From Leuconostocaceae bacterium ESL0958 (GTDB taxonomy: Bacteria > Bacillota > Bacilli > Lactobacillales > Lactobacillaceae), in assembly GCA_029433265.1 (NCBI GenBank), contig JAQTHT010000001.1, positions 186,001 to 250,000 of the forward strand: a stretch of 64,000 nucleotides of DNA, read 5' to 3'. The notes beneath the pieces were generated by a model. The model did not search any database. It was given only the letters and a program-made list of their open reading frames with translations, and had not been told where the DNA came from. Below are positions 1 through 9,043 of the stretch, piece by piece; position 1 is the first letter of the stretch; every line of letters begins with the position of its first letter. A program made the translations under genes and the position numbers.

Positions 1-393
<393 letters not shown>

Positions 394-403
394 ATTCAGT
401 GTG

Positions 404-432
404 AAAAGCCGATGATTGTATCGGCTTTTTTA
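404..432 (+). terminator. Rho-independent terminator after proS
   Basis: A 10-bp perfect stem (404-413 with 420-429), a 6-base loop and a T run close the proS transcript 10 bases after its stop codon. Confidence 0.85.
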
Positions 433-463
433 CCGTTTTTGAGAAGAATGAGGTTTTGTACAC

Positions 464-3400
464 ATGGCGCTGACACCCGCTGAACAATTCGAACAACTGC
501 TCAAGCAAATTCAAATGCCGTCTGAGCAACTGGCGGCTTTTGAAGGCGCAACCATTACAAGCGTTCGCGTTAATCCGACGGCCCGCTCTTGGTGTTTTTT
601 GATTGCCGTACCCCAGGTCTTGCCCTTGACGAACTATGTCACGCTCAGTCGTGGCTTGAAGCAAAATTTTGCCCATGTGGACCAAGTGGACTTAGTCCTT
701 GAAAACCAAAGTGGCCAGTACAACGAAGATGATCTACAGGCCTACTATGGTTTAGCGCTAGAACGGGCCCAGTTGCCCTTTGCCCTACGCAAACAGCTGC
801 ACCGGGCCTCCCGCTTGTCGCTGACAGCGCCAGGGCAAGTGACTTTGGCAGTGGCCATGCAGTCGTTAGCGGAGGAACTAACCGAGGCACGTTGCCAACA
901 GTTAGTGCAGGCTTATGCGGCTTTTGGTTTTCCAGCATTGACGGTGACGGTGACGGTAGACGCCGCTTTGGAGCAGGCGTTGCTGGCGGACTTTGACTCC
1001 CATCAAGAAAATTTACAGCAGCATTTAAATAAGGCAATTCAACAAGTGGCAGCCAACAGTCCCAAAAAGGCAGCAGGCGGCGTGGCACTGAAGTTAGGCC
1101 GGACTATTCCAGCAGACAGTGACGTGACCCAGTTAGCAGCCATTGAGGGCGAGGAAGCACGGGTTGTCGTGGAAGGCTATGTTTTTGCAGATGAAATTCG
1201 CGTGCTGCGTTCAAAGCGGCAATTGCTGACATTAAAAGTAACCGACTACTCTTCCTCGATTACAGCCAAAAAGTTTTCCAATAATGAGCAAGATGAGGCA
1301 GTTTTTGAGCAATTACATGCTGGGCAGTGGGTCCGCTTGCGGGGGAACGTTCAAGAGGATAGCTATCTGCGGGAGTTGGTCTTAAATATCTACGATTTGC
1401 AAGTCGTGGACCACGAGCAAAGGCAGGAAGCCTACCAGGGCGACCGGCAACGCATTGAACTCCATGCCCATTCCAACATGACTGGCATGGATGCCGTGAC
1501 GAACTTTGATGAATTGGCGGCTTTGGCTAAGGGTTGGGGCCAAGAGCGTTTGACCGTTATGGATAATGGGAATGTGCAGGGGTATCCAACGGCTTTAGCT
1601 GCTGGTAAAAAGCATGACCTCCAAATGATTTATGGGATGGAAGCTAATCTGGTGGAAGATGGCGATCCGATTGCCTACCAGGTCCAAGATTTGCCACTAC
1701 TGGACAAAGAACAGACTTATGTCGCCTTTGATTTGGAGACGACTGGTTTGTCGGCGGTTTCTGACCGAATTATTGAATTATCGGCGGTTAAAATGGAAAT
1801 GGGCAATGTGGTGTCGAAGTTCTCGGAATACATTAACCCCGGCTTCCCACTGTCTGAATTTACCACGAATTTGACTTCCATCACCGATGCCATGGTGGCA
1901 GATGCCAAGCCGGAGCAGGTGGTCCTGGATGAATTTCGGGCTTGGGCGGCGGATACCATCTTGATTGGCCATAATGTCACCTTCGATGTTGACTTCATGA
2001 ACGCCAGCTATGCCCGCCACCAGGAAGGCCCCATTGAAAATCCGGTCATTGATACATTGACCCTGACCCGCTGGTTGTATCCGGATTACAAGTCTTACCG
2101 GTTGGGTACTTTGGCCAAAAAGTTTTCGATTGAACTGGAACAGGCCCATCGTGCCATTTACGATGCCGAGACGACCGGGCACTTGGCTTGGAAATTATTA
2201 AAAGAGGCCCAAGCCCGCTACGGTGTTGATAATCTTAACCAATTAAATGAACACATGCATGATGGTGGCGCTTGGCGGCACGGCCGACCATTCCACGTTT
2301 CCCTCTTAGTTCAAAATGAACGGGGACTCAAGCATCTTTACGAGTTAGTTTCCGCTTCCAATGTGACTTACTTTGAAAAAGTACCGCGTATCCCCCGGTC
2401 GGTCTTGAATGATTACCGGGACGGACTCTTGGTGGGGAGTGGTGATACAGCCGGGGATGTGCTCGTGACCTTGATTGAAAAGGGCTACGAGCCGGCCAAG
2501 CAGAAGGCCGCTTACTACGACTATTTGGAATTGCAGCCACTGGATAACTATGCGCCAATGCTGGAAACAGCACTCATTGCTTCGAAAAGCAAGTTAGAAA
2601 GAATTCTGACCGACTTCGTCAAAATCGGCGATGAGTTAGGCAAACCGGTCGTCGTAACGGGGGACGTGAAGTACACCAACCCGGAGGACAAGGTTTACCG
2701 GGATATTCTGGTGGCTTCGCAGCCGGGGAACCCACTTAACCGCACCAAGATGCCGGCAGTGCACTTCCGAACGACACAGGAACTGCTGGACCAATTCGCC
2801 TTCTTAGGCCCAGACAAGGCCAAAGAAATTGTCATCGACAATACCTATCGGGTGGCGGACCAAGTGGCCCCAGTTCAACCCCTCAAGTCCGGTTCCTTCC
2901 CACCTAAAATTGAAGGGGCAGAGGAGGAACTGCGCAACCGAACGTTGTCAAGGGCCAAGGAAGTCTATGGAGACGATTTGCCGGAACTGATTGTAGAACG
3001 CATCGACCGGGAGCTCAAAGCCATTATTGGTAACGGTTTTGCGCCCCACTACATGATTTCACAAAAGTTAGTGGCCAAGTCCAACAAGGACGGCTATCTG
3101 GTTGGCTCCCGTGGTTCTGTCGGTTCTTCCTTTGTAGCCACGATGTCGGGGATTACCGAAGTCAATCCCTTACCACCACACTACCGGTCGGCCCATGGGG
3201 ACTACTTTGAACTGGCGGATGAGTCCCAGTATGGTTCGGGCTATGACTTGCCGGATAAGGAAGACCCTAATCATCCGGGCGAGCTGTTGATCGGGGACGG
3301 CCAGAACATTCCCTTTGAAACCTTCATGGGCTTCGACGGGACCAAGGTGCCCGATATTGATTTGAACTTTTCGGGCGATTACCAACCCGTTGCCCATGCC

Positions 3401-4777
3401 TACATGAAGGTACTATTCGGGGAACGGAAGGTCTTCCGCGCCGGCACGATTGCCACGGTGGCGGAAAAGACGGCCTTCGGTTATGTCAAAGCCTATGAGC
3501 GGGACCATGAAAAACACTACCGTGGGGCCGAAGTGGAACGTCTAGCCCAGGGCATGACCGGCGTCAAAAGAACGACCGGTCAGCACCCTGGCGGAATTTT
3601 GATTGTGCCAGAAGACTATGAAATCTATGACTTCACGCCGGTGCAGTATCCCGCAGATGACTTGCATGCGCTCTGGCAGACGACCCACATGGATTACCAC
3701 TCCATTCACGATAATCTGTTAAAGATGGATATTCTGGGCCACGATGATCCCACCATGGTTCGTACGCTAAAGGATTTAACTGGGATTGATCCGCAAACGA
3801 TTCCGGTTAACGATCCTGGGGTTCTGAAACTCTTTACGTCAACGGAGCCACTGGGCGTGACGGCCAATCAAATCTATTCCAACACGGGAACGCTGGGCCT
3901 GCCGGAATTCGGCACGGGCTTTGTCCGCAACATGTTGGAAGATACACAGCCGCAAAATTATTCCGACTTGATTCAAATTTCCGGCCTGTCCCACGGGACG
4001 GATGTTTGGCTGGGCAACGCCCATGACTTGGTCGAAAACGGGACGGCCACGATTTCTTCCGTCATTGGAACCCGTGATAAAATCATGACCGATTTGATTG
4101 GCTACGGCCTGTCAGCCAATGACGCCTTTAATATTATGGAAAAGGTCCGAAAAGGGAAGGGCATTCAAGAGGACTACCAAGCAGAAATGCGCCGCCAAGG
4201 CGTTCCTGAGTGGTACATTGATTCCTGTTTGAAAATCAAGTATATGTTTCCCCGGGCGCACGCCGCGGCTTACGTTTTGATGGCCTTGCGGATTGCCTAC
4301 TTTAAGGTCTACTTCCCGGTTGTGTATTATGCGACCTATTTCTCAGTACGTGCGTCTACTTTTGATATCGTCTCGATGGCCCGGGGCAAAGATGCGGTCA
4401 AAGCGGCCATTGCCCGCATTAAAGATATGGGCAATGAGGCGTCCAAGGTGGATTTGGACTTACAGACGGTTTTGGAAATGGCCAATGAAGCCTTGGAACG
4501 GGGCATTCACTTTAAGATGGTTGATTTGGACCGGTCGGAAGCGACCGACTGGGTCATTGATGGGAATGAGTTAATCCCACCGTTTGCCACCATTCCAGGA
4601 CTGGGCGATAACGTCGCCAAACAGATTGTAGCCGCTCGGGCCGAACAGGACTTTATTTCGAAGGAAGATTTGAAGAAGCGGGGCAAAGTTTCGCAAACCA
4701 TCATTGATTTCCTGACCTTGCATTCGGTCATTGATCACTTACCGGATGAGAACCAACTTTCGCTCTTTGATCTCTAA
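464..4777 (+). CDS. polC: DNA polymerase III alpha subunit, Gram-positive PolC type
   Basis: This is the replicative polymerase with built-in proofreading, 1437 residues, the normal PolC length. Order: N-terminal domain (1-220), OB fold (about 230-320), PHP domain (about 330-800) interrupted by a DEDDh exonuclease (about 420-580, FDLETTG at 422-428, later HRAIYDAETT), then palm and fingers with the catalytic PDIDLNFSG (Asp964, Asp966), a helix-hairpin-helix region and a C-terminal clamp-binding tail QLSLFDL. The exonuclease acidic residues and polymerase aspartates are intact. Two parts are degenerate. The PHP motif usually ending in Asp-His is Asp367-Asn368, and a later PHP His is Lys736. 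The four cysteines that form a zinc finger in Bacillus PolC are replaced (RSAH at 908-911, DPNHPG at 934-939). Polymerisation and proofreading should be unaffected. Confidence 0.97.
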   Translation: MALTPAEQFEQLLKQIQMPSEQLAAFEGATITSVRVNPTARSWCFLIAVPQVLPLTNYVTLSRGLKQNFAHVDQVDLVLENQSGQYNEDDLQAYYGLALERAQLPFALRKQLHRASRLSLTAPGQVTLAVAMQSLAEELTEARCQQLVQAYAAFGFPALTVTVTVDAALEQALLADFDSHQENLQQHLNKAIQQVAANSPKKAAGGVALKLGRTIPADSDVTQLAAIEGEEARVVVEGYVFADEIRVLRSKRQLLTLKVTDYSSSITAKKFSNNEQDEAVFEQLHAGQWVRLRGNVQEDSYLRELVLNIYDLQVVDHEQRQEAYQGDRQRIELHAHSNMTGMDAVTNFDELAALAKGWGQERLTVMDNGNVQGYPTALAAGKKHDLQMIYGMEANLVEDGDPIAYQVQDLPLLDKEQTYVAFDLETTGLSAVSDRIIELSAVKMEMGNVVSKFSEYINPGFPLSEFTTNLTSITDAMVADAKPEQVVLDEFRAWAADTILIGHNVTFDVDFMNASYARHQEGPIENPVIDTLTLTRWLYPDYKSYRLGTLAKKFSIELEQAHRAIYDAETTGHLAWKLLKEAQARYGVDNLNQLNEHMHDGGAWRHGRPFHVSLLVQNERGLKHLYELVSASNVTYFEKVPRIPRSVLNDYRDGLLVGSGDTAGDVLVTLIEKGYEPAKQKAAYYDYLELQPLDNYAPMLETALIASKSKLERILTDFVKIGDELGKPVVVTGDVKYTNPEDKVYRDILVASQPGNPLNRTKMPAVHFRTTQELLDQFAFLGPDKAKEIVIDNTYRVADQVAPVQPLKSGSFPPKIEGAEEELRNRTLSRAKEVYGDDLPELIVERIDRELKAIIGNGFAPHYMISQKLVAKSNKDGYLVGSRGSVGSSFVATMSGITEVNPLPPHYRSAHGDYFELADESQYGSGYDLPDKEDPNHPGELLIGDGQNIPFETFMGFDGTKVPDIDLNFSGDYQPVAHAYMKVLFGERKVFRAGTIATVAEKTAFGYVKAYERDHEKHYRGAEVERLAQGMTGVKRTTGQHPGGILIVPEDYEIYDFTPVQYPADDLHALWQTTHMDYHSIHDNLLKMDILGHDDPTMVRTLKDLTGIDPQTIPVNDPGVLKLFTSTEPLGVTANQIYSNTGTLGLPEFGTGFVRNMLEDTQPQNYSDLIQISGLSHGTDVWLGNAHDLVENGTATISSVIGTRDKIMTDLIGYGLSANDAFNIMEKVRKGKGIQEDYQAEMRRQGVPEWYIDSCLKIKYMFPRAHAAAYVLMALRIAYFKVYFPVVYYATYFSVRASTFDIVSMARGKDAVKAAIARIKDMGNEASKVDLDLQTVLEMANEALERGIHFKMVDLDRSEATDWVIDGNELIPPFATIPGLGDNVAKQIVAARAEQDFISKEDLKKRGKVSQTIIDFLTLHSVIDHLPDENQLSLFDL

Positions 4778-4852
4778 TCTCACTCTTGCTGTTTTAGCGT
4801 GACCCTTGGGTCGACCAGCAAAAGCAAAAATAAAAACTAAAGGAGCTGGCAG

Positions 4853-6316
4853 TTGCCAGATATTATGGATAAATTTTTTAAACTAACCGAAAATCACACC
4901 ACAGTGAAAACAGAAGTATTGGCCGGCCTGACGACCTTCGTCTCCATGGCCTACATTTTCTTCTTGAACCCGCAGATTCTTTCTCAGGCGGGGATGCCCC
5001 AGCAGGGGGTCTTTGTGGCGGCCATCGTGGTGGCTGTCTTTGGAACCTTGCTAATGGGTCTCTACGCCAACGTACCCTTTGCGCTAGCACCAGGGATTGG
5101 GCTACAGGCTTACTTTACCTATACCATCGTCTTGGGCTTTGGCTTTTCCTGGCAACAGGCCTTGGCCATCGTCTTCCTGGTTGGTATTTTAGACATCATC
5201 ATTACGTTGACCCACGGGCGCCAGGCAATTGTGAAGGCCATTCCGGAAGAGCTGAAGGCGGCCATTGGTGGGGGTCTGGGTATTTTTGTGACCTATATCG
5301 GGTTGAAGAATGCCAACTTCCTGAATTTCTTAGTTGATGGCAACAAGATCATGTCCATTAATGACCAAAAGTACGACGGGGGGGCCGTCAAGGGTGGCAT
5401 CCATTCGTTGACCGCTTCTGGTGGCGCAACGCCGGAATTAACCAAGTTTACAGATCCGGCCGTGCTACTGGCTTTGATTGGCCTGATTTTACTGGTGGTC
5501 TTATTGATGAAGAAGGTGCCAGCGGCTTTCTTGATTGCCCTGGTCGCAACGACTTTGATCGGGATTCCAATGGGTGTCACGAACACGCATATAACAGCAG
5601 CCAACTCGCTTTCTCAATCCTTTAACGACTTTAGTCATACTGCCTTTGCTGGCTTTTCACATGCCGGCATGGGGAGCCTCTTTCAAAATTGGACGCATGC
5701 TTCGTTAGCAATCGTGACGATTTTTGCAGTGGGACTGACTGGTCTCTTTGATGCCATTGGTACTTTAATCGGGATTGGGAACCAGACGGGGATCTTTACT
5801 AAGGCCGATCAGGCTGCCTTTGAAGCAGATCACAGTTTTAATTCCAAGATGGATAAGGCGTTGGTAGTCGATACCTTTACCACGACCTTAGCCGGGGCCG
5901 TCGGCACATCCAATACCACTACGTTGATTGAATCTTCAACTGGCGTCGCGGCCGGTGGTCGAACTGGCTTGACTAACATTGTGGCCGCGCTTGGTTTCTT
6001 GGCCATGCTTTTCTTAGCACCGCTGGTATCCGTTGTTCCAACCGCTGCGACTTCCCCCTTGTTAATTGTGGTCGGCATCATGATGATGTCTGAGTTCAAA
6101 AAGATTGATTGGCAGGACCTCGGTGCCGCCATCCCAGCCTTTTTCACGTCCATTTTTATGGCCCTGTCTTTCTCCATTTCCTATGGTATTGCGGCTGGTT
6201 TCATCTTTTACATCATCGTGAAGGCCGCTCAAAAGAAGTGGGCCGATTTGTCACCAATCTTGTTGGTCATATCGCTATTTTTCGTTATTAATTTCTTGTT
6301 GATTGCCTTTATTTAG
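4853..6316 (+). CDS. AzgA-type adenine/hypoxanthine/guanine permease (PbuG/PbuO-like)
   Basis: A proton-coupled purine-base importer of the NCS2/AzgA family in the cytoplasmic membrane, 487 residues with about 12 to 14 hydrophobic segments. It begins FFKLTENHTTVKTEVLAGLTTF, and the later APGIGLQAYF and GTSNTTTLIESSTGVAAGGRTGLT motifs are hallmarks of PbuG-like permeases. A TTG start at 4853 is preferred because AAAGGAG lies 8 bases upstream; the in-frame ATG at 4865 is too far from it. An insertion of about 30 to 40 residues after the fifth helix makes it somewhat longer than Bacillus PbuG (about 440). No purine riboswitch fits in the 75-base gap from polC. Substrate range within purines cannot be fixed. 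Confidence 0.9.
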   Translation: MPDIMDKFFKLTENHTTVKTEVLAGLTTFVSMAYIFFLNPQILSQAGMPQQGVFVAAIVVAVFGTLLMGLYANVPFALAPGIGLQAYFTYTIVLGFGFSWQQALAIVFLVGILDIIITLTHGRQAIVKAIPEELKAAIGGGLGIFVTYIGLKNANFLNFLVDGNKIMSINDQKYDGGAVKGGIHSLTASGGATPELTKFTDPAVLLALIGLILLVVLLMKKVPAAFLIALVATTLIGIPMGVTNTHITAANSLSQSFNDFSHTAFAGFSHAGMGSLFQNWTHASLAIVTIFAVGLTGLFDAIGTLIGIGNQTGIFTKADQAAFEADHSFNSKMDKALVVDTFTTTLAGAVGTSNTTTLIESSTGVAAGGRTGLTNIVAALGFLAMLFLAPLVSVVPTAATSPLLIVVGIMMMSEFKKIDWQDLGAAIPAFFTSIFMALSFSISYGIAAGFIFYIIVKAAQKKWADLSPILLVISLFFVINFLLIAFI

Positions 6317-6381
6317 TTTGGCCACTCATGCCAAATTTATGCTGTTGGTTGGTAGGAAGAAACGATTTTCGAACTAATCAT

Positions 6382-6495
6382 TTTGACATCCAGCAACAAA
6401 TTATGTTGATTAGGCTAATCTTATCAGTTATTCTTTCTGCCTTCTCCTTTAAGAAGCGTTCGAAAGACCAAAAATAAGGGCAGCTGGATGTCAAA
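6382..6495. repeat. 13-bp perfect inverted repeat enclosing a structured intergenic segment
   Basis: TTTGACATCCAGC (6382-6394) recurs as its exact reverse complement at 6483-6495. The 88 bases between contain a 13-base palindrome GATTAG-G-CTAATC (6408-6420) and a CTTCT/AGAAG hairpin. A terminator starts directly after the right arm. It could be a small structured RNA or the remnant of a miniature element; no protein of note is encoded and I do not recognise a known RNA family. Confidence 0.4.
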
Positions 6496-6496
6496 C

Positions 6497-6540
6497 AAAA
6501 GCGCCAGGGAAACAAAATCGTTTCCTTGGCGCTTTTTGTT
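6497..6540 (+). terminator. Strong hairpin terminator upstream of the cold-shock gene
   Basis: A 17-bp stem with one G-U pair (6497-6513 with 6520-6536), 6-base loop and T run. It ends the pbuG-side transcript (or the candidate RNA above) and isolates the downstream cold-shock promoter. Confidence 0.9.
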
Positions 6541-6567
6541 ATTTCTAGTCGAATGGGGGCGCATTTT

Positions 6568-6583
6568 TGATATACTGGAGTTA
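6568..6583 (+). promoter_or_regulatory. Extended -10 promoter placed to give a leaderless mRNA
   Basis: TG-A-TATACT (6568-6576) ends only 6 bases before the ATG at 6583, so the predicted start of transcription falls on or within a base or two of the start codon. No good -35 box is seen, as expected for extended -10 promoters. Confidence 0.6.
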
Positions 6584-6795
6584 TGAAATATGGAACTGTA
6601 AAAATTTGGCAAAAAGAACGGGGCTATGGCTACCTTAGTCCAGATGATGGGGGCGAAGACGTCTACGTCCACTTTAACGGCATTGCCGGGGATGGCTTTA
6701 AGACCTTGCACCCCGGGGAACGGGTTGCCTATGTCTTAGTAAAGGGCAAAGATGCTTTCCAGGCAGCGCAAGTAACTGTGTTGGAGGAGGAGTAA
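6583..6795 (+). CDS. Cold-shock-domain protein, divergent CspA family
   Basis: A 70-residue single OB-fold nucleic-acid-binding protein. It opens with GTVKIW (family GTVKWF), and carries RNP1-like GYGYL at about 14-18 and RNP2-like VYVHF at about 27-31, followed by G-FKTL and a QAAQVTVL ending. The family acts as single-strand RNA/DNA chaperone during growth and cold adaptation. It is more divergent than typical Csp (Trp to Ile-Trp shift, GFGFI to GYGYL). The start is fixed by alignment to the family; there is no room for a normal ribosome-binding site given the promoter. Its stop overlaps the next start (TAATG), so it is translationally coupled to a Nudix hydrolase. Confidence 0.85.
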   Translation: MKYGTVKIWQKERGYGYLSPDDGGEDVYVHFNGIAGDGFKTLHPGERVAYVLVKGKDAFQAAQVTVLEEE

Positions 6796-7364
6796 TGGCA
6801 GAAGCAGAACGTTTTCTTTCAAATACGGAAAAATACGCTGGTCCGATTTTTACGGTAGACCAGCGGCAAGTGGCGCTGTCTGATGGGAGTCATACAACGC
6901 GTGACATTGTCCGCCACGGCTTAGCGGTTGGGGTTCTGCCTTTACTAGACGCCGACCATGCGATTTTGGTTCGGCAGTGGCGCGCTGCGACTGATGATTT
7001 TGCCCTGGAGATTCCTGCCGGCAAAGTCGATGACCGTGACCATGGGGACGTCGACCAAGCAACGCATGCGGCAGCTTTGCGTGAATTAAACGAAGAGATT
7101 CGTTGTGAACCGACTGCACTGCACCGTTTTGCCTTTGCCTACGAGGCAATTGGCTTCACAGATTCCAAGATTGCCCTTTACTTGGCAGAACAGGTAACGC
7201 CAGTTGACCAAGAACTACCTCGAGACCATGGGGAGTCGATTGATATTGTGACCATGTCTTTTGAAGAATTGACAGCACTTTTTCAAAGTGGGCAACTGAA
7301 TGACTTGAAGACCATGACCGCCTATCTGTATTGGGCGCAGTGGAGGGCTGCCCATGGCAAATAA
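6795..7364 (+). CDS. Nudix hydrolase, ADP-ribose pyrophosphatase-like
   Basis: A 189-residue Nudix protein related to NudF/YqkG, predicted to cleave ADP-ribose to AMP and ribose-5-phosphate. The Nudix box is visible as IPAGKVD, then LRELNEEI at about 97-104; the segment between is a few residues longer than the canonical G-x5-E-x7-REUxEE, with DRDHGDVDQATH inserted. The following AYEAIGFTDSKI matches the ADP-ribose pyrophosphatase subgroup. It starts one base inside the stop of the cold-shock gene and overlaps the next small gene by 11 bases, so three genes form one tight operon. The exact substrate is inferred from family only. Confidence 0.85.
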   Translation: MAEAERFLSNTEKYAGPIFTVDQRQVALSDGSHTTRDIVRHGLAVGVLPLLDADHAILVRQWRAATDDFALEIPAGKVDDRDHGDVDQATHAAALRELNEEIRCEPTALHRFAFAYEAIGFTDSKIALYLAEQVTPVDQELPRDHGESIDIVTMSFEELTALFQSGQLNDLKTMTAYLYWAQWRAAHGK

Positions 7365-7644
7365 AGGATTTTTTAATCGCCGTCAGGAACAGCAACAGCG
7401 TCGGGAACGGCGTCGGGCTGAGAAGACCTACGCAAAAGAACACGCTGATGAGGTAGAGGTGGTGCAGCCGGAAACAAGGGCTGAGATGCGCTTAACCAAG
7501 CGGGGTAAGTTCGAGCTCGGTTCGAATGGCCAGTTGACGGAAAAGGGCAAAACGGACCGTTTGGCCCATCGTTATAACTGGGCCATTATTTGGGTTTTGG
7601 TACTCACGATTGCCGTTTATCTTTTCTTTTTTTTAGTCAAGTAA
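7354..7644 (+). CDS. Small membrane protein, function unknown
   Basis: A 96-residue protein with a very basic, Arg/Gln/Glu-rich N-terminal half (RRQEQQQRRERRRAEK) predicted to be coiled or disordered, and one hydrophobic C-terminal segment (WAIIWVLVLTIAVYLFFFLV, about 75-94) that should anchor it with the N-terminus in the cytoplasm. It overlaps the Nudix gene by 11 bases and precedes mtnN by 24 bases. I do not recognise a named family. The tail-anchor layout and operon position make it a real gene rather than a spurious frame. Confidence 0.75.
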   Translation: MANKGFFNRRQEQQQRRERRRAEKTYAKEHADEVEVVQPETRAEMRLTKRGKFELGSNGQLTEKGKTDRLAHRYNWAIIWVLVLTIAVYLFFFLVK

Positions 7645-7668
7645 CCTAGCGCGCGAAAGGATAATGAT

Positions 7669-8340
7669 ATGAAAATCGGAATTATTACACCAATGGCCGA
7701 AGAAAAGCAGGCCTTGATGGACGCCATTGAAGGGGCCACTGATTATCACTATACGGACCTAACGGTGACGGTCGGACAGTATGCTGGCCATGACATTTAC
7801 TTAGCCGAATCTGGCATTGGCAAAGTGGCAGCAGCGACAGCCACGACGATGCTGATTCAGGTTTTTCACGTGGACCAGGTCATTAATACTGGTTCAGCAG
7901 GGGGGATTGACCCAGACTTGAAGATTGGCGATTCGGTCATTGCTTCCGAGCTCACTTATTTTGATGCCGATACGACGGTCTTTGGCAATGCCTATGGTCA
8001 GTTACCTAATCAACCGGCCCGGTTTGAATCAGACCCAGTGCTGGTGAAGCAGTTCCATGAATTAACAGGGGCACGCACAGGGCTGATTGTCACGGGCGAT
8101 TCCTTTGTACAGGAAGTGCTGCGGCAGCATATCGTGCGCCACTTCCCAGAAACGCTTGTTGCGGAGATGGAAGGGGCAGCAGTGGCCCAAGTGGCCAACC
8201 GCTTCCAGGTACCATTTATTGTGTTGCGTGGTGTTTCTGACCAAGCCAACGGCGAGTCCAATGTTGACTTCGATATCTATGTGGCAGAAGCTGGCCGAGC
8301 ATCGGCTAAGTTGCTGTTAACTTATTTAGCAAAAGTTTAA
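7669..8340 (+). CDS. mtnN: 5'-methylthioadenosine/S-adenosylhomocysteine nucleosidase
   Basis: A 223-residue MTA/SAH nucleosidase (Pfs). It removes adenine from methylthioadenosine and S-adenosylhomocysteine, clearing SAM by-products and feeding methionine salvage and autoinducer-2 chemistry. The family start MKIGIITPMAEE, the NTGSAGG loop (about 75-81), EMEGAAVAQVA (about 168-178, substrate-binding Met-Glu) and the catalytic Asp in RGVSDQA (about 192) are all present. The length matches the family (about 230). An AAAGGA ribosome site sits before ATG 7669. It belongs to the run from the cold-shock gene through ytpR. Confidence 0.95.
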   Translation: MKIGIITPMAEEKQALMDAIEGATDYHYTDLTVTVGQYAGHDIYLAESGIGKVAAATATTMLIQVFHVDQVINTGSAGGIDPDLKIGDSVIASELTYFDADTTVFGNAYGQLPNQPARFESDPVLVKQFHELTGARTGLIVTGDSFVQEVLRQHIVRHFPETLVAEMEGAAVAQVANRFQVPFIVLRGVSDQANGESNVDFDIYVAEAGRASAKLLLTYLAKV

Positions 8341-8372
8341 AATGTCAAGTTTAATGAAGGAAGCGTGCAGAT

Positions 8373-9032
8373 ATGATTGCAGTTTATAATCAACGGGCAG
8401 TGGGCGATGTCCTGATGCTCACATTTGCCCCCGGAACAGGAACAGTCGAATCTAAGGGCAACGTGACCCGAGTGGTTGATCCAACTGATCAAAAAACGTT
8501 GGCCATGAACCTCTTCGACTTAGGCCAAGTGCTGGGGCTAACCGAACAACCAGCTGGTCAAGTGATTTTGTCCGATGATCAGTTAGCAAAAGTGAATGAC
8601 GCCATTGCAACGGCTGGTTTCCCAGAGCGCATTGAAGATGCCCAGTCAAAATTAGTGGTGGGTTACGTGCAATCAATGACCGACCATCCAGATTCTGACC
8701 ACTTACACGTTGTGCAAGTGCAGGTTGGCCCAAACGAAGCCGATACGTTGCAAATCGTTTCCGGTTCACCGAACATGGCAACCGACAGCCGGGTAGTGGT
8801 GGCGCAACCGGGTTCGCTCATGCCTTCTGGCGCTAGCATTTGGTCAGGTGCTCTCCGGGGAGTACCCTCTGCGGGCATGATTGTGTCTGGTCGGGAATTG
8901 CAGTTACCAGGAGCGCCCGATAAGCCAGGCGCCTTGATTTTACCTGCTGACTTTGGTGTGATTGGGGAACCTTTTGATTTGACGGCTGCTGCCAATCTTT
9001 ACCGTGACGGTTTGATTGACACGAATTACTAA
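8373..9032 (+). CDS. ytpR: YtpR family tRNA-binding-domain protein
   Basis: A 219-residue protein with an N-terminal DUF4479-like region (1-90) and a C-terminal OB-fold tRNA-binding domain like that at the N-terminus of PheT (about 92-200, VGYVQSMTDHPDSDHLHVVQV through ALRGVPSAGMIVSGRELQLPG). Free-standing YtpR proteins are widespread in Firmicutes, with a suspected role in tRNA editing or quality control that is not settled. It lies 32 bases after mtnN and 11 bases before murC, so it is probably co-transcribed with both. Confidence 0.9.
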   Translation: MIAVYNQRAVGDVLMLTFAPGTGTVESKGNVTRVVDPTDQKTLAMNLFDLGQVLGLTEQPAGQVILSDDQLAKVNDAIATAGFPERIEDAQSKLVVGYVQSMTDHPDSDHLHVVQVQVGPNEADTLQIVSGSPNMATDSRVVVAQPGSLMPSGASIWSGALRGVPSAGMIVSGRELQLPGAPDKPGALILPADFGVIGEPFDLTAAANLYRDGLIDTNY

Positions 9033-9043
9033 AAGAGGGATGT

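Noticed and set aside
4778-4852. Purine riboswitch before the permease gene
   Set aside because: The gap is only 75 bases and shows a partial hairpin (TTGCTG/CAGCAA with GACCC/GGTC) but not the three-way junction of a purine riboswitch.
6424-6711. 95-codon frame on the minus strand over the intergenic repeat
   Set aside because: It runs through the terminator hairpin and the cold-shock gene; composition and lack of signals point to chance.
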